DNA of 64,000 nucleotides from Euclidia mi (GCA_944739405.2 OX123182.2:16069326-16133325); one strand, 5' to 3'. Shown: positions 9,932 to 19,947, counted from the first letter of the stretch. A program made the numbers and translations. The notes: generated from the letters alone by a model not told the origin.

Positions 9932-12900
9932 GTTCCTAAATTTTATTTTTTTCCATAATAAGTATATGTTTATATCCGTAAACTGTCCCAGGTCACTTAA
10001 AAATATACAAGGGAAGATTGAAAAGGTAGCTCTGATACTCCTATAGCATTATTAACTACTTTTAGAATATATTAAAGTTACACAAATAAAATTGATTTAT
10101 TGTTATAAAGTTAGAAAAAAACTTATAATATTTTGAGTTTAATAAAATTAGACAGATTCTAAGGCACTTTCCTAAAAAAATATATACCTACCTACTTAAT
10201 TTCACAATAGGTATGTAAGAGTAATACAAATTAGAGAGAAAATAAGATAAGTAAGTACTTATTTTTAAATATTTATAGTATGGTTTTATATTTTACAGAA
10301 ACTGAAGAAGAATTCTATAAATCTTGTGGAGATGTTGACTTTTCCAAGCCACCTGATTTTAACTTGATTCAACAAATGCTAAGTATGGTAAATGTTTTAC
10401 ATATAATAATATATTTTTATTTATCACAAAAAAGTTATACAGTATTTGGATTTAATTACTTGGTCAACCTGTGCCACAAGCTCTCAGGGCACTTCCATAA
10501 TAATAATAAATAACAAGACCAGATATGACCTTAAAACAATATTGTTTTATAAATGTCATGTTGCATATATTACAGGTAACAAATAATGGAGAAACAGAAG
10601 ACAATTCAATACTGAACAGCAATCTAAATCCTTTGAGTCCAGAATTTGTGCCACAAATGCCAAGTTCTCCATCAAATACAAGAAAAAAAAAGAATAAAAA
10701 GAATGTTGCCATCCAATCAATACTAGAGACACAGGCAAAGGAAATGCCTGCCAATCAGCCAGAACAGTCAAAATCAATATCTTCTAATATGTTTAGAAGG
10801 AGGACCACACCAACTAAGGATAAAAAACCTGCCAGTGTGACTGAGAAAAGTGATAAAACTCGATCTAGATATACTAAGGCTTGTCAATATACTCCTTCCA
10901 TGTTGGCTAGTCAGTATTACAATAAGTATTTGAATAATGCCAAGTTAAAAGAGCAGACACAGGAAGATATATGGACAAGGGCTGAGCGGGAAATGAAAAA
11001 GATTGATGAACTAAAGTAAGTAAAGGGCTTCTTATATATGCCAGTTCTGGGTTTGTTCAGGAAATTGCTAAAAATATTGTTTATCCACATCAGAAGCTTA
11101 TTATGAACTCATAAGAATATACATACTCACACATGGAGTAAATCAACTGTAAAGGACTTGCCACACGGCACAATTTTACCACTGATCAAATTTTCAATCG
11201 AATTGGCTTTGCCCGTCTACATGACACAATCAAATCACTGATTTTCATTCCGTCCTACTTGATACTTGACTTGATGGCACGGGCTGTTTCCGCAACTCCA
11301 CGTCTTGGCGTGTATTTTGCGTGCGGGTGGGAATGGTGTCGTCATTCCAGCCACCCCAGCTCTTCGAGGAAGGCCAGCAGACTCTTGATGTGGCCCACTG
11401 CTTCCCTCAGGGTGCTGTGTCTTGTCAGGTACTGCTGCCTGTACTGTGCGACCTCAGGGCAGTCGAGGAGCAGGTGGGCTGCCGTCTCGTCTGCTGCCAT
11501 ACAGGCCCTGCACAGCGGGCTGTCGGTGATACCTATAGTAAATAGGTGTTTATCAAGGAATCCGTGTCCTGTGTAGGCGGCCGCGACTGTCCGCAGTTGT
11601 TGTTTGGACAGCCGGAGGATTTGTTTAGCTATCTTACCGTCTACTGCGGGAAGAGCCTCCTTGGCCTGCCTACATGTTTCAATACCAATCCAGGACTGGT
11701 TGTGTTGGGTCCTGGTCCTATTTCTTACCAGGTTGCCATAAAATCCAGAAGGGAGGGGAATAATGGGCTCGGGTCCCACCACCTCTAAAGTGGCCCCTCT
11801 TCTGGCAAGTACGTCGGCTGCGTCATTCCCTCTAGAGCCACTGTGGCCCTTGATCCATTGCAGTGTTAATTTGTTTTGTTTACCTACCTCTGTTAGTTTC
11901 TGGTGGCATTCAAGCGTGAGCGCCGAGGTGATAGTATGGCTTTTGAGGGCTGAGAGGACTGCCTTACTATCTGAGAGGATCCTAATGGATCGTTCCCTTA
12001 CCTCACGTGCCATGATTGCTGTGGCAGCTAGGATTATGCCAAAACATTCGGCCTGGTAGACCGTGTTGTAGGCTCCCAGCGGTGCTGCGATGTTGATATT
12101 TAGGTCCTCGGAGAATACTCCTGAACCCGTACCTGTATCCGTCTTAGACCCATCTGTGAAGATCGTGAGCTCGTTGTAATTAACCGCTCCTTCGTGTAGA
12201 TCCTCGTACAGTTGGATTTTGTATTTCTTGTCGAACACAAATTGTTTCGGTATTTGGTCGCCAATGGCTTGTGTGAGAGGAACTTCTTTAAAGAGTGTAT
12301 TTAAGTTGCTAGTGTGCGGTGTGTTGGTGTTTTTCCAGAGCTTCAGAGCTCTTAGCCGGACCGCCGACATCGTTGCTTCTTGTTGTATAAACAGGTGCAA
12401 TGGGGGCAGGTCCAGCAACACTTCGAGTGCCGCTGTAGGTGTAGTTTTCATGCAGCCCGTGGCCGCTAGGCATGCAAGTCTTTGTAGCTTTTGAAGCTTG
12501 TTGGCGGCCGTTGTTAGGTTGGTCCGAGGCCACCACACTACTGCGCCGTAGCTTATCATCGGACGTATTATTGTCTTATAGAGCCATAAGACAATTTTGG
12601 GGGATAGGCCCCAGCGTTTGCCTATCATCTTCTTGCACTGCCAGAAGACAATGCTTGCTTTGTTGAGCTTATTTTCCATGTGGCTGTTCCATGTCAATTT
12701 GCTGTCGAGAGTGACACCCAGGTACTTGACTTCGGTAGACAGCTTAAGCTCTGTGTTAAATAACCTGGGCAGTCGGTAAGTGCTCAGCGCGCGTTTGTGT
12801 GTGAACATAACTAGTTCGGTCTTGGTCGGGTTTACAGATAATTCGTACTCATTACACCACCACTCTACTATGCGTAGCGCTTGTTGGGTTAGGTCGTACA

Positions 12901-15900
12901 CTGTACTGGTTACCTTACCTGAGGTGAGTATGGTTAGATCATCTGCATAACCTATTGTGTAGAAGTCTCTCGCATTGAGTTTGTCTATGAGTTCATTGAT
13001 GACTAAGTTCCACAATAGCGGGGAGAGTACACCTCCCTGCGGGCACCCTTTAGTTATCAAGGCTGTCTGAGTGTCGCCGTGTAGGCGCACTACCCTTTTG
13101 CTGAGCATGTTTTGGATCCACTGTATGAGCATCTGATCCACACCATGTCTGGATAGGGCGTTGCTTATGCTGGAGAAGTTTGTCTTGTCGAAGGCTCCTT
13201 CTATGTCGATGAAGGTGCCCAGGCAGATGCTTTTTTGTTGTATAGCAGCTTCTATCTGGTTCACGACCTGATGTAAGGCCGATTCCGTCGATTTCCCTGA
13301 GCTGTATGCATGTTGGTTGGCATGTAGGGGTAAGTGCTTAAGAGCCCCACTTCTTAGTTCCCTCTCGCAAAGCCTTTCCAAGGCTTTAAGCATGAAGGAG
13401 GTCAGGCTTATTGGTCTGAAGGACTTTGCATTGGTATAGTCTGTTTTGCCTGGTTTTGGTATGAAGATTAGTTTGACTTCCCTCCATTTCTTCGGTGCAT
13501 ATCTGAGGGCCAGGCTAGCCCTCATGATTGCCAGGAGTCTTTTAAGGACAGGTTCACCTCCCCATTGTAGTAACCCTGGGAAGATGCCGTCCAGTCCGGC
13601 TGCTTTGAAGGGATGGAAGCTATCGATGGCCCATCGGAGTTTTTCTTCTGTGACCACGTTGTTTGCGTGTCTCCATTCGTGTTCGGTCGCCACTGTTGGT
13701 GTATCGTGCCAAGTTATTACCGGGGTGAGTACGCAGCCTGGGAAATGTGTTTCGAGTAGGACGCGTCTTGTCTCCTCCTCCGATGTGGTGTATGTGTCAT
13801 CCGGTTTACGGAGAGTACCTGGTGCAACTGTTGGTTGCTGAGCCAGTAGTTTCCTTACCCGGTTTGCTTGTTGGCAGGATTCAATGCTGCCACAGAATTT
13901 CCTCCATCCCATGGTGCGTCTGAATCTGAGGCATTTCCTGTAGTCTGATTTGGCCGCTTTATAAGCGTCCCAATCAGCGTCCGCGCTTGTGTTCATTGCC
14001 CTATTTGAAGCCTTTCTTACCTTCTTGCGCTTGCGTTCAAGCTCAGCGCCCCACCAGGGTTGTTTCCCCGGGGTTGAAGGCGGAGTGGTTTCCGGGCAAG
14101 CTGCATGGTAGCTGTCTAGCATCGACTGTGTCAGTGTGCATACCTGCTCGTCGATCTGTTCAGTGTCACCCAGTACCGTCGGCGTAGCGGTAAGGGTAAG
14201 TTTATCTCTAAGTAATAGGACATACTTTGATTTGTCCGTGTTGTGTGGTTTCCTGCAGTGCTGTGTGGGCTGTATATCGACTTTCATGGAGAAGCTGATC
14301 CATCTGTGGTCTGAGCATGATGCCTCCTTTGAGACGTGCCATCCCTTGATGCGTTCAGCCGCTCCTTCTGATGCGAGAGTTAAGTCGATAATTGTCTGAC
14401 TACGTTTTGTGACGAAGGTGGGCTCCGTACCTGTGTTTAATAGGGTAAGATTAGTGGTGAATAGGTATTCAACCAGTGACTTACCTCTGTTATTGTTGCA
14501 GTCCATGCCCCACATTTGGTGGTGGGCATTGGAGTCCGTCCCTATTACGACCTCCGTATTGGTTCTCTCGCACTGGTTAACCAGACGCGTGAGGTCGAAC
14601 GGAGGCGGGTCTTCAGCCTCGGGCATGTAAACCGATGCGAAAACGACCGCTATACTCCTTGGCTGCTGTATTATTTCAATTTGTATCGCTGTGATGTCTC
14701 TGGAACAGAACTCCATTAAAGCTTGGGCTCTGATGTTTTTAGTTGTAAGTATACAGGTTCTTGGATGTGTGTGGTCAGTAGAAGAGTAAATCTTACCTCC
14801 CAGGCTGGAGAGGCCTCTAATGAGGCCACCCCTTATCCAAGGTTCCTGGATGAGCACGATGGCTGAATGTTGGACCTCCATCCATTTGCGCAGTTGCGCA
14901 GTGGCCGTTTGGCTATGATGGAGGTTGATTTGCAGGCAGCTGACGTCACTAGGCAGAGGGTTCATCTGTGGGTGATGTCCCCTCCTCCCCGACCTTCAGC
15001 TGCGTTAGGCCCGCCAGGATGTCGCCGGCCCCCACCCCGTCGTCCCGCCGCACCGGACTCAGGAGCAGGCTCTCATCTTCCGAGTTACCCTCGGCTGACC
15101 GGCCAGCCCCCAAGCCAGATGCGGCCGGCTCTGACGGGCCGGGTTCCGCGGAACACGCTGGCTGGGTCTGATGCTTGATGTGGTTGTGTGGAGTTGTCGC
15201 ATTCCGGAGGATGATCGACATACTTGCCTGTTGAGTCCCGGAACCGGACGTAGACTGCACCCAGCCCCAACGCGAGGCGGCGCTCGTTCTGCACCAGGAC
15301 CGGGACTTGTTCCTCCGGGACGCCCACGACCAGGAAGCACCCACCTGACTGTCTTTCCGAGTGCAGCAGCGACCATTTGTCGACCGCCAACCAGGGGTTC
15401 TGGAACTCCAGAGCCCGACCCACGTCGCGCACGTCGTCCCAGACTCCCTGTTCGTTGGGAACGACAATGCCGCACCGCACTCTCTTCGGGGCCTCTTCCT
15501 GGCCCCTAACCTCCAGTTCGAAGCCCGGTGGTGGGACCAGTAGAGAGACCGCCTCCGTCAGCCAGGTACGCGTTGCCTCGTCGGCGCACCAGAGTTTGAG
15601 GACCCCGTCCGCGTACATGGGTTTCCCGGTGAACGCAGGAGCGGGGCGTTTGGGGGTTTTAGTCGACCAGGCGTCACTCAGGATCTTCCTTTGAATCTCC
15701 GTGAGTATCCGGTCCACGAACTCCTTCGGCAAGTTCCCTGTGCGTTTGCATGTTACTGCAACGTCCAGGGACGCCTTGGAGGCCTGTGCGTAGGACTTAC
15801 CTTGTGTCCTGGAGGAGTCGAGGCGGGGCTTCTTGTGCTCCCCTCGAGGCGAGCTGGTCTCGTTGAGTGCACGTTTGGCCTCACCTCTTTCCTTGTTTCC

Positions 15901-18359
15901 GGCAGTTTTACCTGCCGTGTTTCCCGGTGGTGCTGGGGCTGGATGCCGTCCAGGGTGGCCAGCCCGCCGCTTGGCGGCAGGCGGCTTCCCCGTACTGCCT
16001 CCGGCCTTCGTGCACCCCCCACTGCTGAGCGCGGGCTGCGCGCTGGTCACATTACTGGGACCTGCGACAGCGGCCTGCTCCGCTGTTTTTGTAGAGGCAG
16101 CACCGGCGGCGGCAGCGGTTTGTGCAGCCTTACGCTTTATTGCCAGGCGCTGCCTCTTGTTTTTATTCGCCCTCTTCTTCTTCGCAGAGCTGGTAGCAGC
16201 TGGGCCACTCGGTTGTGTGGTGGGCGGGTGTCGAACAGGACCGGTGATCTTGCCCTTACCCTTGCCCTTGTGGTGACTCACCACTTGCCAGCCCGCGAAG
16301 GAGGAGTCGTCTTCCCGCTTTATCTCAAATGGGCTGACGATTGTAAGGACGGGACCAGTACTAGCGTTAGCCAGCGCTGAAGTCACGTCCTTGGGGGATG
16401 GTGTGACACCTGCAGCCGGGGCCACGGCGTCCACCATCTGTATGGTTGTGGCGGCGGGAACAGCTTTCGCCGTCCCCGTCGCGGTTGGGGTAATAAGTGG
16501 GATTTCGGTATCCAAAATTCCGTCCACCCGATTGGTTAAAATCTGGTGGTACCGCCTACCCGATGAACTTGAGTTGGACAACTGGCGTCTACACGTCACG
16601 TTTTCATCAAGTGATTTAGTCAAGTTGGACGTAAAATTGTGCCGTGTGGCAAGGCCTTTACAACAACATTATGTCGTAGTGTTCACATTTGGCCAGACTA
16701 TAGTGGACCAGTTAGTCAACTGATAGTAAAACTGTTGGTCCAACCTAATGTAAACCATACCTTATTCAGTATTTAAAAAGTGACTTCACTTTTTATTTAC
16801 AGCAGGTCATTAACATTTTCATCTGAGGTATAAGTGTGTGTTTATTAAAATGAAGTCTTCTCTTCTTGGCTTTTGTAGCAATACATGGTGTCCTGTATTC
16901 AACTTTATTCTTTTATCCAAATACACAACAGACAATTTGTTTATTACAGGAAGCGAAAACGCGGCAATTCGTCCAGTAGCTCCCAAGATTTAGACGAGGA
17001 TATTTCTCTCGATAGCAGCAATACAAGCTTTTCAAGTGGTATGATCTTTTAAATACTCTTTATTAATTTACTAGATGTGCCCGCAGTTAACACCCACGTT
17101 ATTGTGTGGAGATAATTGAGGCTTAAAGTCCCGATATTATTTTTCTAATTATTGCAAAATCGTGTTTTGAATGACAAATGTAAACTTTCTTCCAAATAAA
17201 CATAAACAAAATTGACAATATTTCCCTGAAATAAACTGCTTTAAAGTCCATTAAGCGTAATGTACTACGCGCGAAGCTAACAACTGAGTGCGCGCGAGGT
17301 CATTGCCTTGGTCCGGCGTCCACGGTGTAGGTATTGTACGGCCTACAGGCCGGTGTAGACGCGCGCGCTTTACATTGCGGCTTATAAAACGTGTCTATTT
17401 TTTAAGCATAAAGAAATATTTCGTTACCTGGGAGGTATTAATTTTGCGTAGTATGACTTGGCATGATGTGCAGAACGAGTAGACTTCGGCTTGGTGATGG
17501 GTCTTTTGACACTCTGTATAATAAGACAGTAAAGAAAGTATTCCTCTACATTGAATATATTTCCAAAAAAGAAACTCAGGGAGGCTAAGAAAGAGTAATA
17601 GAGCAAGAATCTAAAAAAAAATTGGTCTGCTTGTACCTACACGCTAATCTCCGAAGTTACTGGACGGATTTGAATGAAACTTTTTTGCCAGCATATAGGA
17701 ATAGGCTATAATTGGTTTTGGAAAGGGGAACACCTGATGCAGAATCACAATAGCACAGCGAAACTATAAGACAAGAAAATACGGTTTAGCTAAAGACATT
17801 ACGCCTGATGGGCATTTTCTGATGAGAGATTAAATTTGAAGATCTCGAACATCTGATGTGGAACTCCAAGAGCCTAGCTTCACTATAACATAATTATACA
17901 GACTTGACGTCTTTGCAAAAGTTGTTCAGTCTAATGAGCATTTTCTGTTGACTTATAAAAACCGAAGATCTGAAACTTCTGAGGAGGAACTATAAGAGCC
18001 TATCTGCACTATAACATAAACAGACTTGACGGTTTAGCAGTAGTTGTCCAGTATGATGACAATGTTTTGTTGGGAGATCAATATTTATAATTCTTCGATC
18101 AATTAAAGACCCAAGGGAGGACAAAGGATAGCTTTTAATGCTTTTATCCCGATAACTGACATCCACGCGGGCGAAGCCGCGGGCGACAGCTAGTAGTAAA
18201 TCAATTTTTTTTTGTTTTCCAGGTTTGGACTTTGTGACTTTGCTTCATCATCGCCACATACCGTTGCACAGTCCCGAGGACTGCATCGTGTGTAGCGTTG
18301 CCGCCAAACACGGATATAGTTTTAAAGAAGAGCTGTCAGAGGCATCGCCCTTCGCGTAA
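9808..18359 (+). CDS. Host gene 1: five-exon gene for an unrecognised 292-residue protein
   Basis: I assembled this from splice signals. The exons are 9808-9931, 10299-10387, 10576-11015, 16950-17038 and 18223-18359. All introns start with GT and end with AG, phases agree at every junction, and the total of 879 nt gives 292 codons plus TAA. The protein starts MSEWTSLNEIMRDL. It has an acidic region (residues 42-50), a basic patch RKKKNKKN (107-114), a Tyr-rich block around YTPSMLASQYYNKYL (176-190), a KKRKRG plus serine run (218-228), and a C-terminal exon with H256, H257, H259, H263, C268, C271 and H277, which could bind a metal ion. I do not recognise the family. The composition suggests a mostly disordered nuclear or RNA-associated protein, but that is inference. 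Intron 3 carries an antisense LOA retrotransposon of about 5.3 kb. Confidence 0.75.
10299..10387 (+). CDS. Gene 1 exon 2
   Basis: The acceptor 'atattttacag' precedes the exon. It reads ETEEEFYKSCGDVDFSKPPD... and ends at the donor GTAAAT. It restores phase 0. Confidence 0.72.
10576..11015 (+). CDS. Gene 1 exon 3 (largest exon)
   Basis: The acceptor 'atattacag' is followed by 440 nt of open frame, ending at a strong donor GTAAGT. It encodes Ser/Pro-rich sequence, the RKKKNKKN basic patch and the conserved-looking YTPSMLASQYYNKYL block, then a charged helix-like end (AEREMKKIDELK). Confidence 0.78.
11150..11180 (+). repeat. Left arm of an inverted repeat flanking the LOA element
   Basis: This segment (core TTGCCACACGGCACAATTTT) is repeated in inverted orientation at 16631-16660. 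The pair looks like the two ends of an older foldback MITE into which the LOA element inserted. Confidence 0.55.
11250..16560 (-). mobile_element. LOA-like non-LTR retrotransposon, antisense in gene 1 intron 3
   Basis: Two long intact minus-strand ORFs occur in the order ORF1 then ORF2 (endonuclease, reverse transcriptase, RNase H, Cys/His end). Both are free of stops, so the copy is young and possibly competent. The high GC of ORF1 contrasts sharply with the surrounding introns. Boundaries are approximate; I could not define a target duplication or a poly(A) or microsatellite tail. Confidence 0.75.
11342..14965 (-). CDS. LOA-clade ORF2: endonuclease, reverse transcriptase, RNase H
   Basis: The 1207-residue protein of a non-LTR retrotransposon copies its own RNA at a nicked target site. 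The APE-type endonuclease is at the N-terminus (QINLHHS near residue 12, IQEPW, GTDSNAHHQMWG, SDHRWISF). The RT domain spans roughly residues 430-730, with SFRPISLTS, the GKSTESALH block, DIEGAFDK, PQGGVLSPLLW and the catalytic GYADDLTIL. RNase H follows (IFTDGSKTDTGTGSG, YQAECFGI, ILSDSKAVLSAL, GNDAADVLA), carrying the Asp-Glu-Asp-Asp set. The end has a C-x2-C-x8-H-x4-C motif (CRACMAADETAAHLLLDC). RNase H together with the GKSTESALH/DIEGAFDK style points to the LOA clade (Bilbo/Lian-like); I or R1 clades are less likely. No internal stop is present. It lies antisense to gene 1. Confidence 0.88.
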   Translation of the reverse strand: MNPLPSDVSCLQINLHHSQTATAQLRKWMEVQHSAIVLIQEPWIRGGLIRGLSSLGGKIYSSTDHTHPRTCILTTKNIRAQALMEFCSRDITAIQIEIIQQPRSIAVVFASVYMPEAEDPPPFDLTRLVNQCERTNTEVVIGTDSNAHHQMWGMDCNNNRGKSLVEYLFTTNLTLLNTGTEPTFVTKRSQTIIDLTLASEGAAERIKGWHVSKEASCSDHRWISFSMKVDIQPTQHCRKPHNTDKSKYVLLLRDKLTLTATPTVLGDTEQIDEQVCTLTQSMLDSYHAACPETTPPSTPGKQPWWGAELERKRKKVRKASNRAMNTSADADWDAYKAAKSDYRKCLRFRRTMGWRKFCGSIESCQQANRVRKLLAQQPTVAPGTLRKPDDTYTTSEEETRRVLLETHFPGCVLTPVITWHDTPTVATEHEWRHANNVVTEEKLRWAIDSFHPFKAAGLDGIFPGLLQWGGEPVLKRLLAIMRASLALRYAPKKWREVKLIFIPKPGKTDYTNAKSFRPISLTSFMLKALERLCERELRSGALKHLPLHANQHAYSSGKSTESALHQVVNQIEAAIQQKSICLGTFIDIEGAFDKTNFSSISNALSRHGVDQMLIQWIQNMLSKRVVRLHGDTQTALITKGCPQGGVLSPLLWNLVINELIDKLNARDFYTIGYADDLTILTSGKVTSTVYDLTQQALRIVEWWCNEYELSVNPTKTELVMFTHKRALSTYRLPRLFNTELKLSTEVKYLGVTLDSKLTWNSHMENKLNKASIVFWQCKKMIGKRWGLSPKIVLWLYKTIIRPMISYGAVVWWPRTNLTTAANKLQKLQRLACLAATGCMKTTPTAALEVLLDLPPLHLFIQQEATMSAVRLRALKLWKNTNTPHTSNLNTLFKEVPLTQAIGDQIPKQFVFDKKYKIQLYEDLHEGAVNYNELTIFTDGSKTDTGTGSGVFSEDLNINIAAPLGAYNTVYQAECFGIILAATAIMAREVRERSIRILSDSKAVLSALKSHTITSALTLECHQKLTEVGKQNKLTLQWIKGHSGSRGNDAADVLARRGATLEVVGPEPIIPLPSGFYGNLVRNRTRTQHNQSWIGIETCRQAKEALPAVDGKIAKQILRLSKQQLRTVAAAYTGHGFLDKHLFTIGITDSPLCRACMAADETAAHLLLDCPEVAQYRQQYLTRHSTLREAVGHIKSLLAFLEELGWLE
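15085..16623 (-). CDS. LOA ORF1, gag-like nucleic acid-binding protein
   Basis: A 512-residue ORF directly upstream of ORF2, about 117 nt away. It has an Ala/Pro-rich N-terminal half, a very basic stretch near residues 168-187 (KKKRANKNKRQRLAIKRK), and a C-terminal domain from about residue 290 with ILSDAWS, LKLWCADEATRTWL and GRALEFQNPW. That domain resembles the DUF4780-type region in ORF1 proteins of insect LOA/R1-like elements, by recollection. It probably coats the element RNA. The first ~20-40 codons may derive from a MITE arm, because the 16560-16660 sequence is mirrored at 11150-11250. Confidence 0.75.
   Translation of the reverse strand: MTKSLDENVTCRRQLSNSSSSGRRYHQILTNRVDGILDTEIPLITPTATGTAKAVPAATTIQMVDAVAPAAGVTPSPKDVTSALANASTGPVLTIVSPFEIKREDDSSFAGWQVVSHHKGKGKGKITGPVRHPPTTQPSGPAATSSAKKKRANKNKRQRLAIKRKAAQTAAAAGAASTKTAEQAAVAGPSNVTSAQPALSSGGCTKAGGSTGKPPAAKRRAGHPGRHPAPAPPGNTAGKTAGNKERGEAKRALNETSSPRGEHKKPRLDSSRTQGKSYAQASKASLDVAVTCKRTGNLPKEFVDRILTEIQRKILSDAWSTKTPKRPAPAFTGKPMYADGVLKLWCADEATRTWLTEAVSLLVPPPGFELEVRGQEEAPKRVRCGIVVPNEQGVWDDVRDVGRALEFQNPWLAVDKWSLLHSERQSGGCFLVVGVPEEQVPVLVQNERRLALGLGAVYVRFRDSTGKYVDHPPECDNSTQPHQASDPASVFRGTRPVRAGRIWLGGWPVSRG
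16631..16660 (-). repeat. Right arm of the inverted repeat flanking the LOA element
   Basis: The inverse of 11150-11180, with core AAAATTGTGCCGTGTGGCAA. The sequence just inside it (16560-16630) overlaps the start of the LOA ORF1 frame. The first codons of that frame may therefore come from the MITE and not from the retrotransposon. Confidence 0.55.
16950..17038 (+). CDS. Gene 1 exon 4
   Basis: The acceptor 'tttattacag' is followed by KRKRGNSSSSSQDLDEDIS..., with a donor GTATGA after it. A basic cluster followed by a Ser run and acidic residues suggests a nuclear localisation signal with casein-kinase-like sites (inference). Confidence 0.68.
17205..17524 (-). repeat. DNA-transposon end related to 43166-43544
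   Basis: The block 'agtatgacttggcatgatgtgcagaacgagtagacttcgg...gatgggtc...gacactctgtata' is the reverse complement of the left part of the element at 43166-43544. The ACACYCTGTATA end is kept; the other end is not resolved. A GC-rich cgcgcgc segment at 17280-17375 is shared in style with the 43300 region. Confidence 0.5.
17640..18193 (+). mobile_element. Helitron-like element with internal tandem repeats
   Basis: The 3' end has a CGCGG/CCGCG hairpin (18166-18181) followed by 'ggcgacagCTAG' and then T, the classic Helitron 3' arrangement. The body (about 17715-18090) holds three or four diverged repeats of roughly 110-125 bp. Each has 'gaacwtctgaKgwggaactmyaagagccta', 'cactataacata' and 'cagacttgacg' blocks. 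There is no Rep/helicase, so it is non-autonomous. It sits in gene 1 intron 4, just upstream of the exon 5 acceptor. Confidence 0.55.
18223..18359 (+). CDS. Gene 1 exon 5 (terminal)
   Basis: The acceptor 'ttttgttttccag' is followed by 45 codons ending SEASPFA and TAA at 18357. It contains HHRHIPLHSPEDCIVC, a His-rich segment leading into C-x2-C, with a further His six residues on. An AATAAA at 19010 is a possible poly(A) signal. Confidence 0.7.
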
Positions 18360-19947
18360 ACAGCCAAAGACACTAAGGCCCAGTTTCACCGCTAGATAAA
18401 CCTTATATACCAGATAACTTCAAAACGATCAAAACGCATCGATACTTGAACTCGTATTCCTCCTTTATTTACAAATAATGAGGGGGAGGTACGTTTAAAA
18501 AATATTTATACGAACTGGATTCTAAATTAGATGATCGACGCTGCAAAGAACTAACTTTAGAGATCCTTTCAGCAACATCCAATGCTAATTGTAAATAAGG
18601 GTCTGAATAACAACCATTGTGGTCTATCTACATGGACTGAAAAAAAAAATTACGAAATTTACACCAGTTATCTGACAAATTAAATTTACAGGAACTTATC
18701 AGTGGTGAAACTGTTCCTAAATGTCTTGTTGTTATTTTAATGACAACTCCCGCACTAGGAATAAATCCTATCTCGCGAAGGACTTTACAAACATTCAACC
18801 AACGGACACAAAGTACAAATAGTCTCGAAACAAAAATTTGAGGATCACATAGAGTTTTCTCGTGTGGAATCGAACCTTAGACACTCAGCACAGTGTTAAA
18901 CAGCAAGGAGGCAGCTTAAACCACTAAGCTATCCGTGCAGTTGATAAGTTAGAACAGTGTAATAGGTGCTGATAAGTATTTATTAGTTATATTTTAGTTG
19001 TTACAAACAAATAAATATAGCCATTTATGAGGCAAAATATAGTTTACTTGTGTAAAATTAATCTGTCTTTTGGCTTTTTATCCCATGTCACGTTACTAGT
19101 ATTTATTAGATTATTTGCTGACAGTAGAAATTTCACAATTTTTATATGCAGTTTTTTTTTCAAATTAAATCTTATTTGTGTGTATCACATCCACACAATA
19201 TGAACGAGTTTAGAACCTCATCTTTTTTTAGTGTCCTCAGGTACCTATATTCTAATGTGGGTATGGTATTGGGCGGCACTGGCGATAAATTAAACAGTGA
19301 ATAGAACTTAAACCCTGTGTTATTATACGCAAGTCATAAGTTGATCCATGTTCATACCGACCGGACATCGTGCAGTAACGCGTGCGTATACATATTTCTC
19401 ACTTAGGTAGGCAAATCTGCTGATCCATCATTTCTTGAATATTTAGGAGTCCCTACAATATTGTTCTGCAAAGCCTCCCAAGCTCCCAAGCTTATTAATA
19501 TACCCTTTCATACCACAATACAAGATCAACGATGGGTATACAAAAGGGTAGCCTTTAACTTGTCTCAGACACAACTAACAGCCTCGTAAGTATATGCGTA
19601 CTAGTCTGAGCATGCGTTTTGTTTTAGAATATTTATGCGTAAGCATGTTGGACATGAAAGAAAACGGGCTGCCCGATACCTTTAAAGATGACCTTCGTGT
19701 AGAAAGAAACCAAGCTGGTAGGTATATGGATATGTCATTTCTTTTTAACCGACCTCAAAAGGAGGCTGTTCTTTTAATAAGGATGTATATTTATGTTTGT
19801 CAGCACAGACGATTTTTATTGACCGATTGATATTTTTTATTGTTTGGAAGAATACTTATATATTTACTGATCTTCCTGTACGATCCCATTACAGTTTATA
19901 GAATTCTCTTTTGCTCAATAACATTTAGAATTCGAGAAATAGAGAAC
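18360..19947. other. Gene 1 3' flank and intergenic sequence
   Basis: Probably contains the gene 1 3' UTR up to an AATAAA near 19010. The rest is AT-rich and no gene is recognised. The 78-codon open frame at 19594-19830 lacks any motif I know. Confidence 0.4.

Noticed and set aside
14949..15467. 172-codon minus frame overlapping the LOA ORF1 end
   Set aside because: An alternative frame of GC-rich coding sequence, with no domain. Treated as a shadow.
15691..16380. 229-codon plus-strand frame and others at 15171-15509, 15833-16276 and 13446-13841
   Set aside because: Antisense shadows of the GC-rich LOA ORF1/ORF2. Composition is low-complexity and no motif is seen.
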